Positions 1 to 8,223 of a DNA stretch of 64,000 nucleotides are shown one piece after another. Position 1 is the stretch's first letter; each line of letters begins with the position of its first letter. Source of the DNA: Sphingobacterium sp. LZ7M1 (GTDB lineage Bacteria; Bacteroidota; Bacteroidia; Sphingobacteriales; Sphingobacteriaceae); assembly GCF_024296865.1 (NCBI RefSeq), contig NZ_CP101134.1, positions 3,534,001-3,598,000 of the forward strand, read 5' to 3'. The position numbers were made by a program, and so were the translations under genes. A model generated the notes under the pieces. The model did not search any database. It saw only the letters and a list, made by a program, of their open reading frames with translations, and had not been told where the DNA came from.

Positions 1-1211
1 CAGGATTCCGCCCAGGAATGGTTCCTACTGGACATATCAAACGTATGTACGGTAAAGCGATCTTATTTGATGAGATCAATAAAATTATCAATGATAAAAT
101 TGCTGAATACATCGGTGAGCAAAAACTGGAAGTATTAGGCCAACCTCTTCCTAAAGAAGAAGATACTGATGGTCAATACAACTGGGATTTCAAAGATACT
201 TTTAAATTCGATTACGAGATCGGTTTAGCTCCTCAGTTTGACATTCCTTTCTCAGCAGAGACGGAATTCACTGAATACGACATTAAAGCTGATGAAGCAA
301 CGCTTACTGAGCGTATCAAAAACTTACGTCGTAGCTATGGTAAAATGACCAACCCTGAAGTTTCTGAGGAAGGTGACGTTCTTTACGCTGAATTGAAACA
401 AGATAAAGAAGACGGTATCGAAAAAACAACTTCAATCCGTACGGACATCATTGAAGATGCCAAAATCAAAAAATCATTGGTTGGCTTGAAAAAAGATGAT
501 ACTGCAAAGCTTGACGTAAAGAAAGCATTCAAAGTTGCTGACCTTGCTCGTATCTTAGGTATCACTGAAGATGAGGCTGAAAACCTAGACGTTACTAAAT
601 TCGAATTGACGGTTAAAAACATCAATAGATTAGAAGAGTCTGACTTGAACCAAGAGTTCTTCGACAAATTGTTCCCTGCTGGTGAAGTAACTACCGAAGA
701 GCAATTCAACGAAAAAGTAAAAGAAGAAGTTGAAAACCTATTCAAACAAAACTCAGCTCAAAAATTACGCAACGATATGTATACTTTCGGTATGGATAAA
801 GTTGACGCTAAATTCCCTGAGGATTTCTTGAAAAAATGGTTAAAAGCAACTAACCCTAACTTGGATGCTACTGAAATCGAAGAAGGTTTCGAAGATTTCT
901 TGAACAACTTGAAATGGACGATCATCGAAAACCGCATCGTTACAGCAAACAACTTAGAAGTTAAATATGATGAGGTGGTTGATTTGGCTAAAGAACGTAT
1001 CTACGCGCAAATCAAAATGTACAACATCAACGAAGAGCCAACAGATGAGCAATTGCAACAATTCGCAATGCAATTATTAGGCGACAGAGAACAAGCTAAC
1101 CGTTTGTTCGAAGAAGTAAAAGCTTTAAAAGTGTTCGATCAATTGAAAGATACAGTGAAAATCAAATCTAAAAAGATCGATTTCGACAAATTCGAAAAGC
1201 TTGACAAATAA
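1..1211 (+). CDS. tig: Trigger factor, 5' end cut by window edge
   Basis: Ribosome-associated chaperone and peptidyl-prolyl isomerase that receives nascent chains at the exit tunnel. The open frame enters from the left edge (frame of base 3). The first visible residues, GFRPG followed by VPTGHIKRMYG, match the end of the ribosome-binding tail of the family, so roughly the first 40 residues lie outside the window. The PPIase-like middle part and the long helical, Lys/Glu-rich C-terminal arms follow. Codon use is of the highly expressed type, with many cgt and ggt codons. A strong terminator follows 25 bases after the stop. Family recognition is from sequence; the missing start is certain. Confidence 0.93.
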   Translation, partial: GFRPGMVPTGHIKRMYGKAILFDEINKIINDKIAEYIGEQKLEVLGQPLPKEEDTDGQYNWDFKDTFKFDYEIGLAPQFDIPFSAETEFTEYDIKADEATLTERIKNLRRSYGKMTNPEVSEEGDVLYAELKQDKEDGIEKTTSIRTDIIEDAKIKKSLVGLKKDDTAKLDVKKAFKVADLARILGITEDEAENLDVTKFELTVKNINRLEESDLNQEFFDKLFPAGEVTTEEQFNEKVKEEVENLFKQNSAQKLRNDMYTFGMDKVDAKFPEDFLKKWLKATNPNLDATEIEEGFEDFLNNLKWTIIENRIVTANNLEVKYDEVVDLAKERIYAQIKMYNINEEPTDEQLQQFAMQLLGDREQANRLFEEVKALKVFDQLKDTVKIKSKKIDFDKFEKLDK

Positions 1212-1236
1212 GCATTACAAGAATTAGTTATAAAAT

Positions 1237-1275
1237 AAAAAAAGGTTAACGGAGCAATTTCGTTAACCTTTTTTT
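1237..1275 (+). terminator. Rho-independent terminator of trigger factor
   Basis: An 11-bp perfect stem (1241-1251 with 1261-1271) is followed by a T run, 25 bases after the trigger factor stop. The A run on the other side would allow some bidirectional use. Confidence 0.9.
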
Positions 1276-1346
1276 ATGGAGTATTTAGTAGTAAGTAATT
1301 AGACTCGGGGGTGCCTTTAAGCGAAGGGAATGGGACTGTAGGGTAT

Positions 1347-1430
1347 TTTGAACCCGGATTAGCGGGATGGGAGGATAGACCATGATTTGGATTTGAACCA
1401 GGATTTAACAGATTCGAGGATAGACCATGA
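1347..1430 (+). repeat. Two tandem copies of the GAACCAGGAT repeat
   Basis: Units at about 1347-1390 and 1391-1430 share the order TTTGAACC(A/C)GGATT, then GAGGATAGACCATGAT at the end. Period is about 44 bp. Related units occur at 2071-2134, 36616-36708 and, inverted, at 42708-42750. Only visual alignment was done. Confidence 0.75.
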
Positions 1431-1502
1431 TGATGATCAACAATTCGCTGGAAAGTCCAACATACGGTAGGGCTGAATTACATACGCCCGCCCCCTATGC
1501 CC

Positions 1503-1592
1503 CTGTCTTCCTTAACCTTCGGTGCAGGAATTGTACACCTATACAATCAATATTTGCATACCTCCGAGAACCTTCGTACCTCAGGTTGACAC
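1503..1592. repeat. 90-bp inverted-end element, copy 1 (degenerate)
   Basis: Begins CTGTCTTCCT and ends AGGTTGACA, a decayed inverted pair. Internally it has 'GGAATTGTACACC.AATACAA' and a 'CCGAGAACCTTCGTACCTCAGG' like stretch, which line up position for position with the element at 1944-2033. Confidence 0.6.
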
Positions 1593-1670
1593 CGGAACGG
1601 GAAACCTTTTATCCGCCATACATCCCCAGCGGGGATGAATTATTTTAGCAATGGTATTGAACAAAACAGG

Positions 1671-1718
1671 AGTAGCAAAAACTGATGTTCGATTAATCGA
1701 ACATCAGTTTTTGCTACT
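1671..1718. repeat. 48-bp perfect palindrome
   Basis: Every base from 1671 to 1694 is complementary to 1718 back to 1695, with no loop. The left arm begins AGTAGCAAAAACTGATG. No gene ends just upstream and no clear T run follows, so a plain terminator is unlikely. Candidates are a protein-binding site, a cruciform, or the core of a small mobile repeat. Confidence 0.9.
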
Positions 1719-1943
1719 TACAGGCTAACGTGCCATGCCAGCTAAAATAATGGAACCCCAAAGGGGTTCTATATTAAAAAAATAAAAGAGCTAATTTATT
1801 TTCGTTGCCAAAAAGCTGTCATCACCTTCCGATAAATTTAGTCCAAATTTTTTATTCTCAGGTTGACAGTAAAAAAAGAACATTGCCCATGTGCTATTCT
1901 GAACGATTAGTGAAGAATCTGTACGCTTCTCCTTTCCCAAGTC

Positions 1944-2033
1944 CTGTCATCCTTTACCGAAGGTAAAGGAACTGTACGCCAATACAAGCAAGGTTCGCAT
2001 TGCTGCGAGATCCTTCCTTCGTCAGGACGACAG
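1944..2033. repeat. 90-bp inverted-end element, copy 2
   Basis: Starts CTGTCATCCT and ends AGGACGACAG, which are inverted repeats of each other with one mismatch. An inner hairpin CCTTTACC-GAA-GGTAAAGG lies near the left end. The right half contains GCGAGATCCTTCCTTCGTCAGGA in two pieces, a type of intergenic repeat I associate with Bacteroidota genomes. Its length equals that of the copy at 1503-1592. Confidence 0.7.
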
Positions 2034-2070
2034 CATGGTGGGTAACCGAAAGTTAAGAAACTGTTCTCTA

Positions 2071-2134
2071 TGTTGAACCAGGATCGGGATTTGCCTCGAT
2101 CTCCCAACGAGGATGGGAGGATGGGCCAAGATTT
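2071..2134 (+). repeat. GAACCAGGAT repeat, separate copy
   Basis: TGTTGAACCAGGATCGGGAT opens the unit and GGAGGATGGGCCAAGATTTGG closes it in two adjoining blocks, with a short insertion relative to the tandem pair at 1347-1430. Confidence 0.65.
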
Positions 2135-2269
2135 GGATCAATTTGTCCCAGGAAAGTCCCCCGTACGCCCGCGTCTTCGGTTAAAGAATTGTAAACTACC
2201 GCATTAAACGAAAAATCTATGAAATTAAAAACGAAGAACAAATATATTTTACCTAAAAATTTATTAATA

Positions 2270-2926
2270 TCAATGTTTAGCAGATAACAATATATTCCAC
2301 TGAAAGCCTACTTTCAGGTATAGTCCTAAACCCCAGATTCCTTGGGGGGCTTTCATACAAATAGGTCCCATTTCATAATTGAAACTAAAGTCTTTGCCAA
2401 TATCTCTATTGATTCCCCAAGTTGCAGCGAAACCTGAGGCTACACCTTTATCAAAACTAGGTTTTTCTTTAGCTTCTTTCTCTCCCACCGTTGTATCAAA
2501 TGTCCAGCCTGCCATTAGGCCTAAATAACGAAGAGCGAGGAAATTTGATGAATTATTTTTAATGGATTTGCCATTTTGTAATCGATTTGAAAAACCATAA
2601 TATTTCTTGACCGATAAGGACCAGGTCGGCATCAACACAATTGTTCTATTATAATGATTCCAACGCTCCTTATCTCCTATTGGTAAAGCATGAAAGCGTG
2701 TTAAACCTCCTAATGTAAGACCTGCATGCATCTCGAGGACAGCATCTTGAAAAACTGGCTTTTCAAACTGATATGCTAACATGGGTTTTACGATATTCGC
2801 ATGGATACTATGATTCTCTACAACATATGAGCGGATTGAATCATGATCAAGTGCATTGATTTCTTGAGCATGGGTAAATGGTAAAATAAACAGGAATAGC
2901 AGAATAAATTTTAAAACAGATCTCAT
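2270..2926 (-). CDS. Exported hypothetical protein, paralogue of the next gene
   Basis: I do not recognise a named family. 218 residues with a clear signal peptide (about residues 1-20, hydrophobic core, ending FTHAQ). The mature part has alternating patterns and a C-terminal stretch ending in a hydrophobic strand, which fits an outer-membrane or periplasmic beta-rich protein. It aligns over its length with the 222-residue protein encoded just upstream: both share QFEKP or QYEKP, 'NRL..(G/N)KSI(K/E)NNSSN', 'GW..DT' and 'WG(I/M)NRD(I/L)G..F.FN.E(M/V)GP'. The two genes are 42 bases apart on the same strand. Function unknown. Confidence 0.75.
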   Translation of the reverse strand: MRSVLKFILLFLFILPFTHAQEINALDHDSIRSYVVENHSIHANIVKPMLAYQFEKPVFQDAVLEMHAGLTLGGLTRFHALPIGDKERWNHYNRTIVLMPTWSLSVKKYYGFSNRLQNGKSIKNNSSNFLALRYLGLMAGWTFDTTVGEKEAKEKPSFDKGVASGFAATWGINRDIGKDFSFNYEMGPICMKAPQGIWGLGLYLKVGFQWNILLSAKH

Positions 2927-2968
2927 GGTTTAAAAAAAATTCTTAGGATTAAATAATAAACCAATTAT

Positions 2969-3637
2969 TTAAAAGGTCTTTGAAAAACCAACATGAAGCC
3001 AGAAAGAAGGCACTATTTTAGAATCCAAATTATAGACTAAACTTGGTCCCACCTCCAGATTGAAATTGAAATTATTACCGAGGTCTCTATTCATCCCCCA
3101 CAAGGCTACCAATCCTACTGCAGTCCGGCTGCTGAACTGTATTCTTTTGGACTTTTCTGCATTAATATTTTTAGTATCCCTAATCCATCCAATTATAGGA
3201 CCGTGCAACCTTCCTCCAAAATAATTTGAACTATTATTCTCAATGCTTTTATTTTTTCGGAGCCTATTTTCAATATTATAAAAATGTTTTACCCCAACAG
3301 ACATTAGTGGCATTAAAGCAAAACACCTAGCATTAACCTCCAAATCTCTATATTGATCTATATCAACCGAAAGTTTACTTACCCCAAAGCTAACTAGAAG
3401 CCCTGCATTGACATCAAATACAGTTTTTGGACCTATTGGTTTTTCGTATTGAAAAGTTAAGGTTGGAGCAATTAAGGAAACTCGAATACTAGAGGTTGGT
3501 TTTACAAAATCGACAGGATCAACTGTTTTATGTTTGTTAGAGTCCTGTTCTTGGGAATAAGATGAAGAAGAAAATACTGTTAAGATAAATAAAAGAAGAA
3601 TTCCCCTATTCCAGCTGCTTAGTAAAGATTTAGTCAT
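2969..3637 (-). CDS. Exported hypothetical protein, tandem paralogue
   Basis: 222 residues with a signal peptide (about 1-28, ending SSYSQ). It is clearly homologous to the protein of the downstream gene at 2270-2926, including the conserved 'KSIENNSSN' and 'WGMNRDLGNNFNFNLEVGP' regions. The pattern of conserved Gly and aromatic residues suggests a small beta-barrel or porin-like fold; this is inference. A possible -7 box (CAAAAATA read on plus, TATTTTTG on minus) lies at 3658-3665, without a clear -33 box. The pair arose by tandem duplication and has diverged considerably. Confidence 0.75.
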   Translation of the reverse strand: MTKSLLSSWNRGILLLFILTVFSSSSYSQEQDSNKHKTVDPVDFVKPTSSIRVSLIAPTLTFQYEKPIGPKTVFDVNAGLLVSFGVSKLSVDIDQYRDLEVNARCFALMPLMSVGVKHFYNIENRLRKNKSIENNSSNYFGGRLHGPIIGWIRDTKNINAEKSKRIQFSSRTAVGLVALWGMNRDLGNNFNFNLEVGPSLVYNLDSKIVPSFWLHVGFSKTF

Positions 3638-3735
3638 TGTCTATTTTTAATTTGCAGCAAAAATAAGGGCAACAAAATTAAAAATATAGAACAAAATTAT
3701 ACTTTATTAAAAATAAATGTCTTTTGTGTTAACTT

Positions 3736-5205
3736 CTAAAAGAATATATTATACCCTACGGACAACCTACCATAAGGATATTCACGATTAAAGTCTGGAT
3801 ATTGCTGATCATAGAAATGACCTTGGAGATTGAAATAACCAGAACTCAAGTTGATGGACCAACGTTTATATAATCTCAGGCTGGCTTCGACGTTCAGTCC
3901 GTGGAGGACATAGTATGAATCCGTACCCGAAATGGTAAAAAACACCCCACCATTATAGTCAGCACTTAAAATAAAGCGATCTAAGAGCATCAAATCTCCA
4001 CGGAACCTATATGATGCACCTGGCCCATAATTGTAGTTTCTACTGGCTCCATATAACAAATATGGATCAGGAACTGCGGCCAATATCACCGCTCCCGCTC
4101 CCACAGACAGGTTCAAGCGATTGCCTTTTTTATATCTGAATTCAGAAAGCCAATTATAGTTCAAACTTTGTCCTCCGTAAAAAAAGGCATCGTTGTTATA
4201 GAAGTCATAATGGGCATTCAGGGTACCATAATGATTCCCCTTTTTAGACTTAAAGAATTTTGCACCATAAAGTAGGGCATGTACATTGACCCCATTAATA
4301 AATGAACTGTCCCCATTTCCCAATTCTAGGTTTACAGAGAACTGATCAAAAGGTCTTTTATAGTTATGGTCACCATTGCTATAGATAAATCGCAATCGAC
4401 CGTAAAAAGCATTCTTTCCTTCATTCAGGAAATCACCTTCCTTGGCATCAAAGCGTCGCACTCCTAAATCCAGTTCCGCCTTGATGACAGAAGAGTCGGC
4501 TCCATAATAATCATCGATCGGTTTACCCCATTTACCATCTAAAAAGCGATTCAATCCGTTGATAGGATTCACCAAAGTCGCTACGATCTCGTTTCCGATC
4601 CTATTATGGTCCGTACGGTTTCTCGCAAGGATGTTGCGGGAAACCCGATGCATCATCTCCCCCATCAATATCCCTCCAAAGGTGGTATTGACTAAATCGT
4701 TGATGGAAGGGTGCTGTGTTTCGCCAGCTGTCTCCCATATATAACTTCCGGCTACCGTGGCCAGGGAGGATTGGTAAAAATTGTAACCATTACTACGAAA
4801 GGCATTGAAATAAATCTGTCCATGGAAAGGATGGTCAATCTGATTGGTGGTAAATTGGTTGTCATCCCAATCCCAGGCACTAAATCGCTGATGGTCCAAA
4901 AAGTTCTGGAAACTGATATATGAATAAGGATCTTTCGTAATAAAGCGATTGAAGGAAGCCGGTAAAGCTTGAGCCAAAAACCATTGAGCTCCTGCACGCC
5001 AAAACTTCTTTTCCCTCTTGGGATTCAGGTCCCATTCTAAGGTATCCTTGATAAACGCAGGTTCATCGGGAAGGACAGCTAAGCTGTCTTTTCTAAATAT
5101 TATCGTGTCAGTAACAGATTTGGTCTCTATCTGACCTAGTGACTTTAAAGTGGATAAAATTAAGACCCACGTGAGAAGAAATAGTGTCCTGTGATTTAGT
5201 TGCAA
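3736..5205 (-). CDS. DUF3943 outer-membrane protein
   Basis: 489 residues with a signal peptide (about 1-25, ending KSLGQ). The region with FNAFRSNGYNFYQSS, 'SYIWE..GE', 'PS.NDL..TT.GG...GE..HR.S' is the DUF3943 signature. The C-terminal half is rich in alternating aromatic strands and ends in a strand with a terminal FF, typical of an outer-membrane barrel. The biochemical role of DUF3943 is not known. The only usable start I see is TTG at 5203-5205; a stop lies in frame about 30 bases upstream and no ATG intervenes. It stands apart from its neighbours and is probably monocistronic. Confidence 0.8.
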   Translation of the reverse strand: MQLNHRTLFLLTWVLILSTLKSLGQIETKSVTDTIIFRKDSLAVLPDEPAFIKDTLEWDLNPKREKKFWRAGAQWFLAQALPASFNRFITKDPYSYISFQNFLDHQRFSAWDWDDNQFTTNQIDHPFHGQIYFNAFRSNGYNFYQSSLATVAGSYIWETAGETQHPSINDLVNTTFGGILMGEMMHRVSRNILARNRTDHNRIGNEIVATLVNPINGLNRFLDGKWGKPIDDYYGADSSVIKAELDLGVRRFDAKEGDFLNEGKNAFYGRLRFIYSNGDHNYKRPFDQFSVNLELGNGDSSFINGVNVHALLYGAKFFKSKKGNHYGTLNAHYDFYNNDAFFYGGQSLNYNWLSEFRYKKGNRLNLSVGAGAVILAAVPDPYLLYGASRNYNYGPGASYRFRGDLMLLDRFILSADYNGGVFFTISGTDSYYVLHGLNVEASLRLYKRWSINLSSGYFNLQGHFYDQQYPDFNREYPYGRLSVGYNIFF

Positions 5206-5316
5206 TGCTATAGAAGTTAAATTTGGCGTAAAATTAATGTATTAGCCTGAAAGCGAAAACTCAAATTTCGATTCCTACCCATTCGTGACAAAGCGTTTTT
5301 GTCAGGTTCAAAACAG

Positions 5317-5347
5317 TTTGCGCTTTAAATGGTTTTAATTATATTTA
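5317..5347 (+). promoter_or_regulatory. Promoter of the 5372 gene
   Basis: TTTG (5317-5320), 19-base spacer, TATATTTA (5340-5347): one mismatch from the Bacteroidota -33/-7 consensus, 25 bases before the ATG. Confidence 0.6.
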
Positions 5348-5371
5348 AGGGATAACCAACAGAATCACAAC

Positions 5372-6061
5372 ATGAAAAGACTATTTTTAAGTTTGGCCAT
5401 TCTGCTGATGGGCTTTGCAGTCATTGCTCAATCCAAGCAGCCCCTACATGGAGCTTACCTCGCAAAAGATGGAAATGTCAATCACCTATGGCTATTTGTA
5501 GATGGCTACAGTTCATATATCCAATATGAAGACAACAAGTATATTTCTACCTGGGGAGGTCCATTTACCACATCAAACAATGATATACAGGTAAACGTGG
5601 AATATAATGATGCCAATCCAGCTGAAATAGGCACTGAAAAGGCCACAAACGCCCAATTGGATGGTAAAGGCATCAAAATGGGAAACCTGAACTTCGCGAA
5701 ACAAACTGCCAATAAACAGGATTTGGATGGTCTGTGGCGGATAACCGGCAGAAAAGAAAAAGATAAAATGTCCAACATACCACGTGGCGACAGAAAGACT
5801 ATCAAAATATTGGTTGACGGCTATTTCCAATGGATTGCCATAAATCCTGCTGAAAAGGGCTTTTATGGTACCGGTGGAGGAAAATACAGTTTTAAGGATA
5901 AGAAATATACCGAAAACATCTTATTCTTCTCCAGAGACAATAGCCGTGTCGGTGCTTCCTTGTCCTTTGATGGCGAAATCAAAGATGGCGCTTGGAACCA
6001 CAGTGGCTTGAGCTCAAAAGGTGACCCTATCTTTGAGATCTGGTCTAGGGACAATAAATAG
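5372..6061 (+). CDS. Secreted hypothetical protein
   Basis: 229 residues with a signal peptide (1-19, ending VIAQ). The mature protein appears to hold two lipocalin-like halves: 'LHGAYLAKDG..NHLWLFVDGYSSYIQYED' near the N-terminus and 'LDGLWRITGR...KTIKILVDGYFQWIAINP' after about residue 118. The shared '(L).(G)..W..(V)DGY(F/S)....' pattern suggests an internal repeat of small beta-barrels, a type often annotated only as membrane or secreted protein in Bacteroidota. No active-site motif is visible. It converges on cysM across a long bidirectional terminator. Confidence 0.7.
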   Translation: MKRLFLSLAILLMGFAVIAQSKQPLHGAYLAKDGNVNHLWLFVDGYSSYIQYEDNKYISTWGGPFTTSNNDIQVNVEYNDANPAEIGTEKATNAQLDGKGIKMGNLNFAKQTANKQDLDGLWRITGRKEKDKMSNIPRGDRKTIKILVDGYFQWIAINPAEKGFYGTGGGKYSFKDKKYTENILFFSRDNSRVGASLSFDGEIKDGAWNHSGLSSKGDPIFEIWSRDNK

Positions 6062-6066
6062 AAATT

Positions 6067-6120
6067 TATCATAAAAAGAATCGGGGCATTCAAATGAATG
6101 CCCCGATTCTTTTTATGATA
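6067..6120. terminator. Bidirectional terminator with 24-bp perfect arms
   Basis: 6067-6090 is perfectly complementary to 6097-6120 with a 6-base loop. A runs and T runs border the GC-rich core on both strands, so it can end both the plus-strand gene ending at 6061 and cysM ending at 6126. Confidence 0.93.
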
Positions 6121-6125
6121 ATCTC

Positions 6126-6998
6126 TTAACCAAAGAGGTCTGAACTGAGGTATCGATCGCCTCTATCACAAACGATAAATACAATAACGCCCTCTTCGAT
6201 TTCATTAGCCACGGTCAAGGCTGCTTGAAAAGCTCCACCAGAGCTCATCCCTGCAAATACCCCTTCTTTTCTGGCTAATTCCCTAGCTCTCTGGGTTGCA
6301 TCTTTTTGGTCGATGTCTATAACTCTATCCACTCTACTTGGATCAAAAATCTTTGGAAGGTATTCCTCTGGCCATCTTCTGATGCCGGGAATAGAGGAAT
6401 CTTCAGTAGGTTGACAACCTACGATCTGTACCTCTGGATTCTGGCCTTTCAAATAGATTGAACAGCCCATAATGGTTCCTGTAGTTCCCATTGCACTGAC
6501 AAAGTGGGTAATCTTTCCATCGGTATCACGCCAGATCTCGGGCCCCGTAGTTTTTACATGGGCTTCGTAATTATCAGGATTGGAGAATTGATTGAGAATA
6601 AAGTATTCACCGCTTGCGGCTTTTTCTTCGGCATAGTCCCGGCTCACCTCCATATTGTCCAACAACGTCACCTTACCCCCGAAAGCTTCCATGGTCAAGG
6701 TCCTCTCCCTTGTTGAAGTAGATGGCATCACCAGTTCAATCTCTAAGCCATACATACTTGCGATCATGGCCAAGGCAATACCGGTATTGCCACTTGTGGC
6801 TTCAATCAACTTGCTATCCTTATTGATCTCGCCACGTTCCATGGCAGAGCGGATCATATTTAAAGCGGCACGGTCCTTTACCGAACCTCCGGGATTATTC
6901 CCTTCAAGTTTTGCATATATTTTAACCTTAGGGTTGTGATGAAATCCTTTGATTTCCACCATCGGTGTATTTCCAATTAAGTCTATGATATTCGCCAT
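6126..6998 (-). CDS. cysM: Cysteine synthase B-type (O-acetylserine sulfhydrylase)
   Basis: PLP enzyme that makes L-cysteine from O-acetylserine and sulfide or thiosulfate. 290 residues, as expected for the short CysM type. Visible: NPGGSVKDRAA with the PLP lysine K41, the substrate loop EATSGNTGIALA, the phosphate-binding loop SAMGTTGTIMG, and the C-terminal SSGG. The ATG overlaps the stop of the upstream serine acetyltransferase by one base (TAATG), so the two steps of cysteine synthesis are translationally coupled. Confidence 0.92.
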   Translation of the reverse strand: MANIIDLIGNTPMVEIKGFHHNPKVKIYAKLEGNNPGGSVKDRAALNMIRSAMERGEINKDSKLIEATSGNTGIALAMIASMYGLEIELVMPSTSTRERTLTMEAFGGKVTLLDNMEVSRDYAEEKAASGEYFILNQFSNPDNYEAHVKTTGPEIWRDTDGKITHFVSAMGTTGTIMGCSIYLKGQNPEVQIVGCQPTEDSSIPGIRRWPEEYLPKIFDPSRVDRVIDIDQKDATQRARELARKEGVFAGMSSGGAFQAALTVANEIEEGVIVFIVCDRGDRYLSSDLFG

Positions 6999-7813
6999 TA
7001 TGCTAAAGGTTTAGAGTCAATAAATTTTGAATTGGGTTGATGATATACGGTCGTATAAGGGTCAACGCTGCTGGTCAACCACACATTTCCTCCTATCACA
7101 GAATGATGGCCCACTACGGTTTCACCTCCCAAGATGGTCGCTCCAGCATAGATAATGACATGGTCTTCGATAATGGGATGCCGCTGGGTATTGGCCATGT
7201 TCTTTTCCACGCTCAAGGCACCCAAGGTTACCCCTTGGTACAGCTTGACATGCTTGCCGATCCTACAGGTTTCTCCAATCACGATACCGGTACCATGGTC
7301 AATATGTAGGTACTCATCGATGAAAGCTCCTGGATGGATGTCAATGCCTGTTTTTGAATGTGCATGTTCCGTCAGTATCCGTGGAATCAAAGGGATTCCT
7401 TGGATCCACAGTTCATTGGCCAATCGATAGATACTGATAGCCAAAAAACCGGGATAGGTCCGTATCACTTCATTCAGACTCTGTGCTGCCGGATCGCCTT
7501 CCATGATGGCTTCTGCATCAGTCAGCATGCGCTGATAGATGGAAGGCAGGTTAGCAAAGAACTTTTCGGATACTTTCTTGATATTGCAGCTGGAGCATGC
7601 TTTTGTTTTGAAAAGCAAAAGATAGAGATCTGCCTCAGCCTGCTTGAATGCAGCTTCAATTTCCTGAACCGTATTGAAGGTTCTTGAATTCCGTTCAGGG
7701 AACAACAGATGCAGCAATTCAACTGCCCAATGAGCAATGGCTTTATTGCTGGGCATATCTTGGACAGCCTGTTGTTTTTCGTATATATGTTGATAGAAAT
7801 CCTCCATTATCAT
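6998..7813 (-). CDS. cysE: Serine O-acetyltransferase
   Basis: Acetylates serine with acetyl-CoA, the committed step of cysteine synthesis. 271 residues: an alpha-helical N-terminal half, then a left-handed beta-helix with hexapeptide repeats (IDIHPGAFIDEYLHIDHGTG, IVIGETCRIGKHVKLYQG, VTLGALS), ending in the loop and tail after GGNVWLTSSVDP. The catalytic His/Asp pair sits in the IDHGTG region. ATGs at 7811-7813 and 7805-7807 are both possible. The N-terminal half is longer than in the shortest family members and carries a CSSC motif of unclear meaning. Operon with cysM. Confidence 0.88.
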   Translation of the reverse strand: MIMEDFYQHIYEKQQAVQDMPSNKAIAHWAVELLHLLFPERNSRTFNTVQEIEAAFKQAEADLYLLLFKTKACSSCNIKKVSEKFFANLPSIYQRMLTDAEAIMEGDPAAQSLNEVIRTYPGFLAISIYRLANELWIQGIPLIPRILTEHAHSKTGIDIHPGAFIDEYLHIDHGTGIVIGETCRIGKHVKLYQGVTLGALSVEKNMANTQRHPIIEDHVIIYAGATILGGETVVGHHSVIGGNVWLTSSVDPYTTVYHQPNSKFIDSKPLA

Positions 7814-7839
7814 GGGTAGGTTGAATTATTTTAAAAATT

Positions 7840-8223
7840 TTAAAGCACTAGTTTTTCAAAGAGTTCTTGATGTGTTTTTTCTGCATCTAAGCATAAGCCT
7901 GGATGTACGGCAGAGCATTGGATCAAGGTGCTCCGTTTAGCGGTTAGCCAACGAAAACGTTCGGTTTGATCCAATTGGGCAAGGGCCCCACCCTCTTTGC
8001 TCCCTAAACAGACTTGCTTCATGGATTCCAAATGAGCCCGGATCTGGTCAAAGTCGATATCCTTACATAACAATTCGCAACGGCCTTCATCCACATAGTA
8101 CAGGATATTGGCATATCGTTGCTTCCTGCAATATAACAGCACGCCTACATTGACAAATTCCTCTCTTTCAACACGCGGAACCAGTCTTACCACAGCATAT
8201 TCGTATAAAGTCCTATCCTGCAT
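7840..8223 (-). CDS. DUF3037 protein, partner of HipA-like kinase
   Basis: 127 residues, cytosolic. The N-terminal 'YEYAVVRLVPRVEREEFVNVG' followed by 'LLYCR....' is the DUF3037 signature. The family is small, uncharacterised, and often encoded next to a HipA-family kinase, as here. Its start lies inside the 3' end of the kinase gene (11-base overlap), which implies coupled translation. Possible roles are cofactor, substrate or antitoxin of the kinase; none is shown by the sequence. Confidence 0.82.
   Translation of the reverse strand: MQDRTLYEYAVVRLVPRVEREEFVNVGVLLYCRKQRYANILYYVDEGRCELLCKDIDFDQIRAHLESMKQVCLGSKEGGALAQLDQTERFRWLTAKRSTLIQCSAVHPGLCLDAEKTHQELFEKLVL

Larger units (their letters stand above)
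1276..2269. other. Gene-free repeat zone of about 1 kb
   Basis: No credible gene. The two open frames here (1427-1648 plus, 1907-2107 minus) have no recognisable domain, and their proteins are translated repeats. The zone holds two tandem and one separate copy of a 'GAACCAGGAT' repeat, two 90-bp elements with inverted ends, a 48-bp perfect palindrome, and small hairpins at 1621-1637 and about 1752-1770. A short 'AGTATTTAGTAGT' unit at 1279-1304 recurs in the rRNA spacer. It looks like an accumulation site for small non-coding mobile or structured repeats. Confidence 0.75.

Noticed and set aside
1427..1648. Open frame of 73 codons on plus
   Set aside because: Translated repeat and 90-bp element sequence, no domain, no promoter.
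1907..2107. Open frame of 66 codons on minus
   Set aside because: Covers the 90-bp element and the GAACCAGGAT repeat; no protein-like features.
1347..2134. Possible CRISPR array
   Set aside because: Units are degenerate, of uneven spacing, with no constant repeat/unique spacer pattern and no cas genes in the window.
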